A stretch of 64,000 nucleotides of DNA from Fragilaria crotonensis (Eukaryota; Bacillariophyta; Fragilariophyceae; Fragilariales; Fragilariaceae). The notes under the pieces were generated by a model. The model was not told where the DNA came from. It did not search any database and worked only from the letters and a program-made list of their open reading frames with translations. Shown one piece after another: positions 33,001 through 44,484 of the stretch (within the stretch, counting starts at the first letter, position 1; the number at the start of each line of letters is the position of its first letter). A program made the translations under genes and the position numbers. Location: the NCBI GenBank assembly GCA_022925895.1, contig JAKSYS010000029.1:62001-126000 (forward strand). Direction: 5' to 3'.

Positions 33001-36000
33001 TTTATCAGACCCAATGGCTGCACCATGATGAGCCGAGAGAAGGAGTAAATGACCGTTGTCCATATGGCGTAAATTCGCGAGATCACGCCGACACGGACCC
33101 ATTCGCCGATTCGACGTTTGCCGATCGCGCGACTAAAAGGAAAGGGAGGATTGATCACCCACCCATATGAAACGTGCTCGCAACGTCCACTAACATCTAT
33201 CGACTTACCACTATGCGTTACAGACGATGGACATACCTGACGACGTGGTCAATGCACCACCGATGATGGACACCGCCCTCCTCTGGATCGGGTTCGACCA
33301 AGAAGCAACGCGTGAGCGTCTACGTGCCGAGGGATTCGATACTTTCGATGACCTTAACGGTATGAAAGAGAAAGATATTCGCGACCTTGCGGATTCATAC
33401 GTCCGTCGCACGGTAGCGGACGGGAGGACCATATTTGGACTGAAGAGGACCCGGTACCTTATCGGCCTCATCCATTGGGTCCAGGATTTTGCCAGAGTTG
33501 GTGAGACTCCAAGTTTAGATGGCATCGAAGATGCTATGCAATTCAAGGCTGTGTTAGACATCGCATCTTACCGTGCGGATGTCAGGAAGGTTGAAAAGGA
33601 GCAATCCGACACAGTCAGTAAGGCTGCCGACCCCGGCAAGTTCAAAAACGAGCGCAAATGGCCCGAGTGGGAACCTGCGTTTGTGAACTACCTGTCTACT
33701 CTTCCGGGTGTAAATGGGGTGCCCTTGTCCTACGTTGTGCGCGAGAAAGAGGCGCCTGAACCAGGGACGGAGTATGGCAGTTTTAACGAACAGGCTGTTG
33801 CATGTGCACCACTTACTGGACCCACATTCCAAGCCGACTCGCGCAAGGTTCATCAGTTGCTCAAGAGCTTCCTACAGACCGAGACTGCGGAACAGTGGAT
33901 CCAACCACTTGCTCGACGCCAATCTGGTCGTGAAGATATGAAGGCCCTGCGAAGCCATTATAGTGGCGAGGGGAATACGACCCGTCGCATCGCTGATGCC
34001 GAACGTGCACGCGATTCGCTGCACTACAAGAATGAAAAGTCCATGCCGTTTTCGACATTTTTGGACAATCTCCAGCGCATGTTTAACACTTTCAAGACAG
34101 AAGGCGAGGAAATTACCGAGCCTGCAAAGGTCAGGATCCTCCTCAAGAAGGTTGAGCACCCTCAGCTGCAGAATGCAGTAAGCGCCTTGCGCATCAGGGC
34201 ACAAATGGACGATCTTTCCTTCACCGACTGTGCCAATCATTTGTCCTCGGTTGTATCAGAACTACCGGATTACCAATCGAACCGGAAGATTTCTGGTACT
34301 GACAGTAACAAAAGGACGAAAGTCAAACACATTCGCGGAGGCGGTGGAGGAGGAAAAGGCGGGGAGAGCTCTGCTTCCAAACGCAAGGGCATCTACATGC
34401 CAGACGGCAGTGTCTGGACCGGGTACTACTCGGACTGGGACACAATGCCTGAAAAAGAGAAGAATACGGTCATGGAGACGCGTAAGAAAAACAAAGAGAA
34501 AGGTGGCACCCCTCATAAGAAGAAGGCGCCAAACCTGAAATCCCAGATTGCTGACCTCAAAAGGTCGATTGCAGCTTTGAAGAAAACGTCCGACGACGAA
34601 ACTGAGGACAGTTCGGATGCCCCGGATGCTCCAAATAACGCTGGCGATGCCTTTGGCGGCCGCAACAAAAAGAAACAGAAGAAGGAATGACGGTCTGTGG
34701 CCGCCTCCTCAGTTAAATGGTTAGGAACAAACGTTACGAGTGTTACAAAACAATCGTTTTCGTGCTCATCTTGCATTTGTCCAAATCAAAACACTGTGGT
34801 GGCAGCCAACGTCACATCTAACCGCCGCATGTCGTCGACACACAGATACATCCGTGGTCTTAAACGCGACATTGATGTCGTTCATGGTCGTAACGAACTC
34901 GACTCACATGCCGACACCATCGTTCTCGGGCGAAACTCGGTCATTCTCCAATTCACTGGTCGCGAATGCGATGTGGCTCCGTATTCGGACTCGTATGAGC
35001 CGATGCGCAATGTCCCCATCGTGACTGGCGCGACGGCGATTACTAACACCGAAACTGGTGAAACAACCATTCTGGTTTTCCATGAAGCCATATGGATGGG
35101 CGACCAATTGGACCACTCCCTCTTGAACCCCAATCAACTTCGTCATCATGGTGTCGTCGTACAAGACAACCCATATGACAACAAATCATTACATCTCCTT
35201 TCCCATGATGACGAGATTACAATTCCGATGCATACTGATGGCACGATCATCTACTTTGCCTCTCGGACGCCGACTGACTACGAGTTGTCACACTGTCGTC
35301 ATGTCAATATGTCATCCAATGCTCCCTGGAATCCACGTGACGTCCAGTTCCCAATCACAGCTCATCACGCGGAGGAGGCAATATATCATACGATCGGAAA
35401 CGTTTGTCGGTTCGACCTCTCCACGCAAGGCGACGATGAACACATCACGAAGTTAATTGCCAACCGCCTCGTTTCCGTTTCGCAAGTCCAAATCGTTGAC
35501 GATGTCCCAATACCGCGAACGTTTGCTTCCGGGAAAAGACACAGCGACGTATCCGCCCAAGAGCTAAGTGAACGTTGGTTTATCGGACTAACTCAGGCAC
35601 ACGAAACGATCAAGGTGACAACACAAAATTACACCAGATCGGCGATCCTTCCGCTCAGTCGACGTTACCGAGCGGATAGGGTATTTGAGAAGCCCCTTCT
35701 AAGGGGTGACTTCTACACCGACACAATGGATGGGAGGTGCAAGTCCATGAATGGCAACAGGTATGCACAGATCATGGCAAATAAAGACTTCTTTGCGGTA
35801 GCGTATCCCATGGCTACCAAGTCAGCAGCCGGGGACTCGCTTCGTCAGTTTATCAATGAGTACGGACGACCGGAGAAGCTGACATTCGACGGTTCACAGG
35901 AGCAATGTGGGAAGAAGACCGAGTTCATGCAAAATGTCAGGAAGTATTCCATTAACTATCATGTGACAGAACCCTACCGTCCGAATCATAACTTCGCGGA

Positions 36001-38899
36001 GGGTGTCATACGAGAGATCAGGAAGAAATGGTACCGCATCATGGTACGGAAATCTGTGCCGCAGCGTCTATGGGACTACGGGTTGCAGTGGACGTGTGAC
36101 ATACAGAATCGCACGTCCAATAGCGCACGCGGGTTAGATGGTAGGTGCCCCTGGAACGCGTATCTGGTGAATCCGTCGACATCTCGGAGTACTTAGACTT
36201 CGGATTTTATGACTGGGTATGGTATCGAGATAACGCGGGTCTGGGTGTCACCAAACTTGGAAGGTGGCTCGGAGTGTCGCACCGAATTGGTACAATTATG
36301 TCCTTCTGGGTGTTAACCTCAAGCGGAAAGGTCTTATCGCGTACAACGGTTCAAAGAGTCTCAAATCTGGAACTCCAAGTGGACGAAAACAAGACAAAGC
36401 GCACCACATTCACGACGGCAATTGACCAGCTAGTCGGAGGTAACGACCTCGCGCCTCACGATGAGATTGGTCAGTTGGCCTATAACGATGATTGGGAAGA
36501 TCCCGAATTCGACCCTGTTTTTATGGAAGAGTTTGGGACAACTATAAATGATCCAAAGCTCAACGAAGCCGACAAGGATTTTACTCCAGACTTGTACGAT
36601 GATACGTACTTGAACATGGAGTTGGCCCTCCCACGAGAAGGTGCCGAAGTCCAGTTTGGACGTGTCGTGAAACGACTGCGTGATAAGGATGGCCTCCCGA
36701 TAGGGACGGCGAATGACAACCCAATCCTCGACACACGCATGTACAAGGTCGAGTTTCAGGATGGACATAAAGCCTCCATGGCAGCGAATGCAATCGCAGA
36801 AAACCTGTTCTCCCAAATCGATGACGAAGGGAATCGACACGTCCTTTTTGATGAGATTGCAGACCACCGCACTAATGGCAAGCAAGTAACGCAACAAGAC
36901 GCGTTCGTGGTTACCCGAACGGGGACTCGGAGGCGTAGAGAGACGACAATCGGATGGGATCTATTGGTCAGGTGGAAGGACGGATCGACTACATGGGTTG
37001 CTTTAAAAGACATGAAGGAGGGGTACCCTGTACAAACAGCGGAATATGCCGTCCAAGCGAGGTTGGCAGAGGAGCCAGCATTCGCCTGGTGGGTTCCCCA
37101 TACTATTAAAAAGAGGAATAGGATAATTGCCAAAGTCAAGTCGAAATACTGGGTTCGCACTCATAAATTTGGCATCAAGATTCCCAAAACGGTGGAAGAA
37201 GCTAAGCGGTTTGATGCAGAAAATGGCAACACATTATGGTGGGATGCCATAGTGAAAGAAATGAAAAATGTGAGGCCGGCGTTCGAGGTGTGGGAAAAGT
37301 CGGCAGATGACATTCCACCCGGCTATCAGCAAATAAAGTGCCACCTCATCTTTGATGTCAAAATGGGGGAAAACTTCAGGCGTAAAGCTCGTTTTGTGGC
37401 AGGGGGCCACACGACTGAGGTGCCTGATACTTTGGTTACTTACTCGTCCGTCGTGTCGAGGGATTCAGTCCGCATCGCACTCACTATTGCTGCACTCAAC
37501 GGGTTGCAAGTCATGGCATGTGACATACAGAACGCGTACCTAACCGCGGATTGCAGGGAAAAGATATGGACCGTGGCAGGGCCTGAGTTTGGTTCAGAAG
37601 CGGGAACTATGTTTTTAGTAAAGAAAGCCCTATACGGCTTGAAGTCAGCTGGCGCGGCCTTTCGATCGTTGCTGGCGGACAATCTAATGGATATGGGCTA
37701 CCGTCCAACAAAGGCGGACCCGGACGTCTGGCTAAGGCCTGCGACGAAACCCGATGGGTTTGAATATTACGAGATGGCACTCTGCTACGTCGATGACATC
37801 TTATCGATGTCGCACGATCCTCATGCGACGTTGATTGCTCTTACCTCTACCTTCAAATTGAAGGACGACAAAATTGAGGAACCCGACATGTACCTCGGCG
37901 CCAGACTCGGTAAGATAGATGTCGACGGTACCTCGTGTTGGACCATGTCAGCGGAGCAGTATGTGATGGCGTCAGTGAACAATGTTCAGGAAAGTCTCGC
38001 AAAGAGGGGGCTTCGTCTCCCGACTAAATGTTATACGCCATTGGCAACCGACTATCATCCGGAGTTGGAAACGACGCCAGAATTAAAGAGCGATGGTATC
38101 CAGACGTATCAAGAATATGTTGGGATGCTCCGATGGGCTGTTGAACTTGGACGCGTTGACATCTTACTTGAAACGTCGTTGATGTCGACGTACCTGGCAA
38201 TGCCCAGAGAAGGACACCTTCAACAGATCTATAGGATCTTCGGATATCTCAAGATGCATCCGAAGAGGAAGCTCGCATTTGATCCCCAACATCCCAAGAT
38301 TAGTGAGAAGATGTTCAAACGACATGATTGGCACGATTTCTATCGTGACGTTAAAGAGGCAATTCGGGGACATGCCTGTTCCACGGGAAATCCGATGTCA
38401 ACACACTGTTTTGTCGATGCTAGTCATGGCAGCGACAAGTCCACAAGGCGGTCACAGACCGGGATTCTGATATTTTGTAACAGGGCCCCTATCATTTGGT
38501 TCAGCAAGAGACAGAACACTGTGGAAACGAGTACCTTCGGCAGCGAGTTCCAGGCCATGAAGAATGCTGTGGAACTTGTCGAGGCACTGCGCTACAAACT
38601 GCGGATGTTTGGTGTGCCAATTGATGGTGCGACAAATCTCTTCTGCGACAATGAAGCAGTGTATAAGAATACTTCACTTCCGGAATCGACATTAAAGAAA
38701 AAGCATCACGCCATTGCATACCATAGATGCCGTGAGGCGGTGGCGGCTGAGACTGTGAGGGTTGCCAAGGAAGGGACTATGACCAACCTAAGTGACTTGT
38801 TCACCAAGTTACTCCCACAACCTCGTCGAGAAGAACTTCTGGATAAGTTTACATATTAACTGTCGGCGCGTCGCATTCTATGTGTCGTGCCGAGGGGAC

Positions 38900-39177
38900 C
38901 GAACGAATACTACTGTGACAAGTACTGTATGGTATGGCACATATGTACCGGCGAGTGTCGTTGCATATGGCGTATGGGTTTATAACATCCAAATATGCAT
39001 ACGATGCATGTGTGTGAATCGGTACTCAACTACATACACAAATAACATCATATAATAGGTAACGGTGCTTGATCCGATCGGATGATCGGATCTCACTCTT
39101 TTATCTCTCAACTTGTACTCTATTACCATGTAAGTTAGGCCGCAGTCCCATGAGACTTGATGGCGAACTTTGTACGG
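38900..39177 (+). repeat. 3' LTR of Copia B
   Basis: Second copy of the 278-bp repeat, preceded by the purine-rich GCCGAGGGGAC that would prime plus-strand synthesis. Confidence 0.88.
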
Positions 39178-39181
39178 AGGA

Positions 39182-39290
39182 GGTCAGGATATAGTCGTCT
39201 GTCCTGCATCCGTTCCAGCCACGTCTCCAACCTAGCCAGCACATCGAGTAGTAAATCTATTCTAGATATCACTTCCTTTTGTGCATGACA
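39182..39290 (+). repeat. 3' LTR of Copia A
   Basis: Second 109-bp repeat of Copia A, now separated from its coding region by Copia B. It ends TGACA directly before the CATGA duplication, about 70 bp upstream of the hydroxylase ATG. Confidence 0.85.
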
Positions 39291-39359
39291 CATGAAATAC
39301 CAGAGGTCGAACAGTAAGTCAGGGAGGCAGGAGAACAATTGCAAGCTCGAGGTCGGAGA

Positions 39360-40880
39360 ATGGACTTGTGCATCGAGGGGACACGCGTTGAAGCAAAATT
39401 CGTCAGCGAAACAACAATATCTTGTCGAGATGTGGAAGGAGCCATCGAGTACTTCGCCACCAGACGCGGAGACGACACTGATTTGCTGAACATTACTATT
39501 TGCTCCCGTACTGATTGCCATTTGCTTGAATGCCGTCCAACTCTTGTCCCCGTCCAATCAACCCTTGGCATCGCGGAAGAAGGGCTTGATGACGGCGATG
39601 ATGTAAATTTGGCCAACCCTCTCCTTGTCGTGACGCTCTTGGAAGTGCTGAATCCGTCGGCCTCAGACAAGATGTGGCATCCTCCGCCGCCTCACAGTGA
39701 TTGGACCCGTTCACCTTCCAAAGTCAAGAAAGAGGAAGATCCCTACCGAAAGCACAAAATGCTCTGGTTGGATATACAACGAACTACTTCTCTTGATTCG
39801 ACGTTCAATTGCCCTGCTGATTGTTGTCATTTCTTGCGGTCCCTCCTCGGATCTTCACACCACGCATCACCTTGGGGGGATGACTCGAACGAACAATGGT
39901 ACGACACTGTAGCGGTTGTCTTGAGAAGTTCATCAGAGACTCTTGAAAAATTCAGAACATCTGATGCGTGTCCATCATATTTCACTCATTCAATCTCGCG
40001 GCTAAAAATTCCCGTCGGGTGTTCGGATTGGTGGCTACATTCCTCTACTACTAACGAGTTGACATGTGATGCATCCTTGCTCATCTACAAGACACTTCCG
40101 CCTCGTGATGCGTATTCTCTGATAAATGCGGAAAATCCATCGGCCGCTCTTCCTCAGGGTTGTATGTGGGAAACGTACTGCCGCCAGGCTGATGTCGAGG
40201 AGAACGATGATAACGGAAGAATACTTATGCAGGACTTTTGGAGACAGGTTGCTCCTCCGTACATCAACCATCATCAAGATTATCCGAACATGCTAGAACC
40301 GCTGGTTGCAGAATTGCCAACCATTCGAGATGAAGCATTATCGATTCCACACTGGCCTGCATGGCCAGAGAGAAATCACTACTCATCGAGTCCAAATAAT
40401 CCAGACATTCCGGCGTGGACAGTGTTCCCTCTCTGCCATTGCTTCCCTGCGAACCAAGTCGAAAATCGAAAGTGGATTCAATCCACTTGCGCCTTCGCTC
40501 CGAGGACCGCATCCTTACTTCGAGCAATTCTTGGAGATCAGCTCAGGACGGCCTTGTTTAGTAGGTTGAATCCTGAAACAACGTTGGAGGCCCACACGGG
40601 CTGGAAAGACCTCGCAAATCATGTCTACCGCATTCATCTTCCGTTGGTAGTGCCACCGGGTGGCCTCTGCGGAACATGGGTTGACGGGATTGTAGAGACC
40701 CACGAAGTCGGCAGGCCGCTGTGTTTCGATGATTCGAAAGTTCATCGAGCCTTCAACTATTCAAACGCAGATCGGATTGTTCTCATCCTGGATATTGCGC
40801 GTCCTCCAATGCTTCCGAATGGAACTGCCACCGGTGGCCACACAGACGAGCTCGATGAATTCATAAGTAGCTTGCCCTGA
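39360..40880 (+). CDS. Aspartyl/asparaginyl beta-hydroxylase family dioxygenase
   Basis: About 506 residues from the first in-frame ATG at 39360; a stop upstream at 39315-39317 closes the frame. The C-terminal third carries the AspH fold: FPLCHC, CAFAPRTASLL, LEAHTGW with iron ligand His412, HLPLVVP, FDDSKVHRAFNYS with His462, and Arg472 for 2-oxoglutarate. The His-to-Arg spacing of 10 matches human AspH (His725, Arg735), which uses two His and no carboxylate for iron. It would hydroxylate Asp or Asn with 2-oxoglutarate, O2 and Fe(II). The first ~330 residues have no recognised domain, and there is no signal peptide or membrane anchor in this model. A 5' exon may have been cut off by Copia A, which lies 70 bp upstream, so the true start is uncertain. 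Confidence 0.85.
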   Translation: MDLCIEGTRVEAKFVSETTISCRDVEGAIEYFATRRGDDTDLLNITICSRTDCHLLECRPTLVPVQSTLGIAEEGLDDGDDVNLANPLLVVTLLEVLNPSASDKMWHPPPPHSDWTRSPSKVKKEEDPYRKHKMLWLDIQRTTSLDSTFNCPADCCHFLRSLLGSSHHASPWGDDSNEQWYDTVAVVLRSSSETLEKFRTSDACPSYFTHSISRLKIPVGCSDWWLHSSTTNELTCDASLLIYKTLPPRDAYSLINAENPSAALPQGCMWETYCRQADVEENDDNGRILMQDFWRQVAPPYINHHQDYPNMLEPLVAELPTIRDEALSIPHWPAWPERNHYSSSPNNPDIPAWTVFPLCHCFPANQVENRKWIQSTCAFAPRTASLLRAILGDQLRTALFSRLNPETTLEAHTGWKDLANHVYRIHLPLVVPPGGLCGTWVDGIVETHEVGRPLCFDDSKVHRAFNYSNADRIVLILDIARPPMLPNGTATGGHTDELDEFISSLP

Positions 40881-41112
40881 GATATACAGACTATTTTCTA
40901 GGAACAGAATATTTCTGAGACCCGCTATTCCGTTCAACAAAAACTGATCGATGAATTCCATAAACAGCTTGCCTGTGAGATTAATAACACATGGAGTTTC
41001 TAGTAGCGGAATAGTTTTGCTATGTTTAGTCAAGACCGGCAATTCCCTTCGGACAATGAAATTGATCCGTGCTGTCTGAGGCTGCCTTTGGGAGCATGTT
41101 CCTTTCACTCCA

Positions 41113-42708
41113 CTATTCTTGGAGAACACTCAACAAATGTGTACTTTCGCGTTGAAGCCTCACGTTTGTCTTCTCGCCTACTTGTTCTGCGCGGCAAGCA
41201 CATTCCCACCCCGAAAGGGCCTTAGTGCGTTGACAGGCACTCTGAGATGCTTGACACAGGATTCTTAGGCACTTGGCAGCGAGGCAGGCATTGTGCGCGT
41301 GCTTCTCAGCGCGGCCAAGTTCAGCCAGCAGAGAGGTCAGAATGTCTGTCTGAGTGAAATCTAAGGCCATACTTTGAAACTGGCCAACAGCTGCATCACC
41401 TGAGAGGAGGTTGCCGTGGGTAGTTTCAGGCTCAGAATCGAACGACTCGAAAGTGCTCAGAACTTCCCAGGAGTTAGCCAAGATTGTAAGGCCGTAATTG
41501 AGCAAGGTCTTGATGGAACCAAGATACTCTGGTGGTTTGCTTTCATCTTTTAGCTCGTCATCTTCAAAGAAGTCTTCGTCGTCACTGTCGTATTCCACCA
41601 CCATATCCTTTAAGAACACGTCTTCATCACCCATACATCTTCTTTGAACAATGTTCAGAACGAACTCGTGGATGTTACGGAACTCGGGCCCCCCTTCCCC
41701 AAAGAGGACAATGCGGCTGGCAAGGAGGGCTGTGTTTACGTTTGTTTTCCTAGGATCTGTGAGAATGCAGAGACTTTCCATTCCAAGGACTCTTGCATCG
41801 AGCCTGTCTTTCTTAATGAGACTGGAAGCAAGCTCTATTGCCAAACGAGATTGATGAGCTTGATCGTCGACCTTGGTTAGTTCAGTTCTGAGCATTTTCT
41901 CCGCAGCTTTCAAGTAGTGGAAATCTGAGTAGTCTTTGTAAGTATCAGGGTCGAAGTCGCCCACAGCAGCCTCAAGAATATGGCGAGCATATCGGTGAAA
42001 CGTGACTGAATCACCGCAACGGCGATGAACCTCAACACACACTTGCTTCCCCCCTCCTGTCTTCCAGAGGTAAACGTAAATCTCAACCTGCTCGGGAGTT
42101 AAAAGGGCCACTCCGGCCGGAGCGTCGACGTACCTGGCTTGAACGCCGAGGACGCGGAAACATTGCGACAGGTTGCTGGTGATGTCCTCAAGCTTGTGCT
42201 CGTGGTCGTTGAGAGTCCTACTTGAGCGTTCCGCCATGTAAACGTTTGGAATTGTTCGAAGTTTAGGGTTAGTCCAGGTTGTCTTGATCGACAGAGGCTT
42301 ATAATCCGGCGCTGGCGTCGGTACTGAATACGAGCGGAACACTTGGGGGATTTCCCGACGACTGGAAAGATGTTCTATCTCAAACTTGCTCGGCTTTGAA
42401 CTTGGCTTGACAGCCACGTCATTCGCGAGATCAAATTCCGCTCGTTTTAGCCCAAACGTTTCAACAGATGCTGGATGATGTGTTCCACGAAGCTCAGATC
42501 CGTATTGCGTGCTTGAAAGGGGCTGAAATGAAGCACTTGTCATCATTGAACTACGTGTTGATGTTGAACCAAAACGGTTACGTGAGTGAAACGTTGCACG
42601 TACGAAAGGCGAACAAGATTCGTGGGGGAGGTGGTCAAGTTGTGTTGTTATTGTTGTACCAGTGTATGGGAAACGGACAGACCGATCGAGTATATGAGGA
42701 AAAAACAA
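41113..42708 (-). CDS. Hypothetical protein, possibly helical-repeat
   Basis: One open frame of 531 residues on the minus strand. Residues 1-160 are Ser/Thr/Pro-rich and probably disordered; translation could instead start at Met54 or Met55. The middle (about 175-260) has a compact-looking segment with LSQCFRVLGVQARYV and EIYVYLWKTGGGKQVCVEVHRRCGD, which recalls sequences where beta strands alternate with helices. The C-terminal half is helical and Leu-rich, with an acidic loop (DSDDEDFFEDDELKDE), like an armadillo or HEAT-type fold. No catalytic motif, signal peptide or membrane helix is seen. It converges on the hydroxylase gene, 232 bp apart. I do not recognise a family. Confidence 0.6.
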   Translation of the reverse strand: MFFPHILDRSVRFPYTGTTITTQLDHLPHESCSPFVRATFHSRNRFGSTSTRSSMMTSASFQPLSSTQYGSELRGTHHPASVETFGLKRAEFDLANDVAVKPSSKPSKFEIEHLSSRREIPQVFRSYSVPTPAPDYKPLSIKTTWTNPKLRTIPNVYMAERSSRTLNDHEHKLEDITSNLSQCFRVLGVQARYVDAPAGVALLTPEQVEIYVYLWKTGGGKQVCVEVHRRCGDSVTFHRYARHILEAAVGDFDPDTYKDYSDFHYLKAAEKMLRTELTKVDDQAHQSRLAIELASSLIKKDRLDARVLGMESLCILTDPRKTNVNTALLASRIVLFGEGGPEFRNIHEFVLNIVQRRCMGDEDVFLKDMVVEYDSDDEDFFEDDELKDESKPPEYLGSIKTLLNYGLTILANSWEVLSTFESFDSEPETTHGNLLSGDAAVGQFQSMALDFTQTDILTSLLAELGRAEKHAHNACLAAKCLRILCQASQSACQRTKALSGWECACRAEQVGEKTNVRLQRESTHLLSVLQE

Positions 42709-43906
42709 ACGAGACCATTGCGTTCTTACCGGAAGGAAGGGTTGCTCTCCGTGATCTGGGAAACATTCTTGGCTGCTTTCGGAGGCAGGTTCCCTATCGC
42801 GATCGACTTATGTGTCTCTTCCTTGTCATCTTGTGTTGCCGATCTTGTCAAATCCATCTTCTGGTTTTTTGTGCGGGTGGGAAGTTGGGAGTGACTCTCG
42901 ATTTCAATCCGATCCATGCGTGCGGCCCTAGGCCTTGTCGTTCGTCACATATACGCCTGGTATATAAACTTAATTCCCAAACGGAACTGCATGCACGTCT
43001 CAAAATCGAACCGAGAAACGTGCTTCAAAGTGTCGTCTTGTTTGTTGGCGTAGACCAGTACCAGGGACTCCGTAGAAGTAAGACGATCAACGCTGGATTT
43101 AGAACACTGGCTACTGGTACCTGGTACTACAGTATACAACATTCTCTGATGAGTAGTATCGATGTACTGGTAAAATGGTACAATTGTACAGAGTACAGGT
43201 ATGTATGATTTGAATGTATTTGTATATACTTTCGATGTATCATGTATGGTGTATGGTGTATGGGATATCATACTATGAAACTACCACGTGGTAAAACGAC
43301 CTCGCTGTTTTGTAATGAGAACTCAAAGTACTTGTACTCTACTCTATGTACCAAGTATACGTACATGTACTTCTACTACTCGAGTATGATATGAGTACTA
43401 GTACCGGTCATTCACTGACCACTGCGATGCTGGTCGTGAAGTGCGAAAATTAGACCTCGCTACTTCGCGAAATGCGACACTTCTTCTTCACAGCCAGAAT
43501 TTTAGGTAGAGATCATCAGACACCTAAAAAATGAATTTCAGTGTACGCGAGAACGCTACACACTACACACCCAATATGCGCAGAGCACAGAAATCTACCG
43601 GTTCAGAACATTTCCACAACTGTGCCCGTACCCATTTTTTTTGCAACCGGTTGTGCAACCCCGTAGGCCAAGTATTAATCGTACAAAACGTAGCCAGATG
43701 TACCAAGTCCACGCTACTGGATCAATTCCTAGAGTGTCGTATGCATCACACCGAGCGCGCATTTACCGTACTGAAGGAGAATATCGAAAAATTAGACCTC
43801 TTGCCTCCTGAATAACACCTGCTGTCTTGGTACTTGGTACTCGGTACTCCGTGTACGTAGTACATCGCTACACATCTGATGCTCTACACGTCTGCTGTAG
43901 TTGTGT
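42709..43906. other. GTAC-rich intergenic region, no firm gene
   Basis: About 1.2 kb. 43060-43210 and 43320-43410 are dense in GTAC words. A 94-codon frame at 43531-43815 has no recognisable features. TATGGTGTATGG repeats lie near 43240-43265. Confidence 0.5.
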
Positions 43907-43914
43907 ACCATACA

Positions 43915-44484
43915 CAGGGGTGTCCTATTTAAGGCGACCGGGCCGGCGCGCCTAGCAGCGCCTTAATTAGTTAATATAGGCGCTTTTTTGGACCTTCAAA
44001 AAGGCGGTGTAAGGCGGTGGGGGTTAGGGGTTAGGGTTTTGGGGATTTAGAGTTAAGGTTCATGACTGTACAGAGCAGCTGCAACGCTCATCCCCACTTC
44101 AGTCCATCATGAAAATAACACTGCCAACAGACCTCACAGCTCACCATGAACAATCATGGAAGTAACTTCAATTGTTTCAGCTTTTTTCACTGCAACAGTT
44201 GAGTTCCAAGTCCAAGTAAAGCATCTTGCTACTGGCTACGGATATACTGGAGTACTGTACAACAAGGTACTGTATCCATGTCTACTGTATGTTGTTTATT
44301 ATCTACTGGAGTACTGTCGTACTATGCTACGAGAATGCTCCGTACAAACTTACACGTACAATTCTACACGATGGTATGTTTGTAGCGTAGAATCTACAGG
44401 ACCTTATTTAAGGCGCTATTTCAAGGCTTCAAAAAGGCGATTGGCCCCAAAATTAAGGCGCCCGCCTTAAATAGGACACCCCTG
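43915..44484. mobile_element. Non-autonomous hAT element (MITE), 570 bp
   Basis: Perfect 22-bp terminal inverted repeats, 43915-43936 and 44463-44484, beginning CAGGGGTGTCCTATTTAAGG, flanked by an exact 8-bp duplication ACCATACA (43907-43914 and 44485-44492). Subterminal AAGGCG words repeat at both ends. No transposase frame lies inside. The ends differ from those of the hAT transposon at 23130, so another transposase must have moved it. Perfect repeats and duplication point to a recent insertion. Confidence 0.95.

Larger units (their letters stand above)
32723..39177 (+). mobile_element. Ty1/Copia retroelement B, inserted in Copia A
   Basis: Direct repeats of 278 bp at 32723-33000 and 38900-39177 look identical by eye, so the insertion is very recent. 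The ends are CG-type rather than TG..CA; a 4-bp GAGG at 32719-32722 and 39177-39180 is a possible target duplication, which would make each LTR 277 bp. Just inside the left LTR, TTTATCAGAC resembles a primer site for initiator tRNA-Met. Parts: gag-like region about 33.2-34.7 kb; protease LDSHADT near 34.9 kb, the form known in diatom Copia lineages; integrase about 35.6-36.15 kb; a chromodomain-like segment about 36.9-37.08 kb; reverse transcriptase about 37.2-37.85 kb with CYVDDI; RNase H about 38.4-38.8 kb. It is largely whole, in three adjoining frames with about two junctions. It lies in the purine tract of Copia A. Confidence 0.88.
26762..39290 (+). mobile_element. Ty1/Copia retroelement A, host of a nested Copia element
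   Basis: LTRs of 109 bp at 26762-26870 and 39182-39290. The outer ends read TGTCA and TGACA, and a 5-bp duplication CATGA flanks the whole (26757-26761 and 39291-39295). Its own sequence is about 6.1 kb; the rest is Copia B. Parts in Copia order: gag-like region about 26.9-28.4 kb without a zinc knuckle; protease-like SDTGND near 28.55 kb; integrase about 29.1-29.8 kb with SDNAPEF and NLAERR; reverse transcriptase about 31.1-31.7 kb with THVDDF; RNase H about 32.2-32.6 kb. The coding part uses three adjoining frames, so there are about two interruptions or recoding points, and the element is further broken by the nested insertion. The LTRs differ at about two of 109 positions, both at inner edges: a young fossil. 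Confidence 0.88.

Noticed and set aside
39135-39557. 140-codon minus-strand frame through the Copia A LTR
   Set aside because: The same peptide appears at the other LTR, so it is LTR sequence translated by chance and joined to the antisense of the hydroxylase gene.
42468-43208. 246-codon plus-strand frame
   Set aside because: It overlaps the start of the minus-strand gene and runs into GTAC-rich DNA. The sequence has no recognisable feature.
44015-44045. Telomere-like GGTTAGGG words
   Set aside because: Only two or three units inside the 570-bp MITE. Too few for an interstitial telomere.
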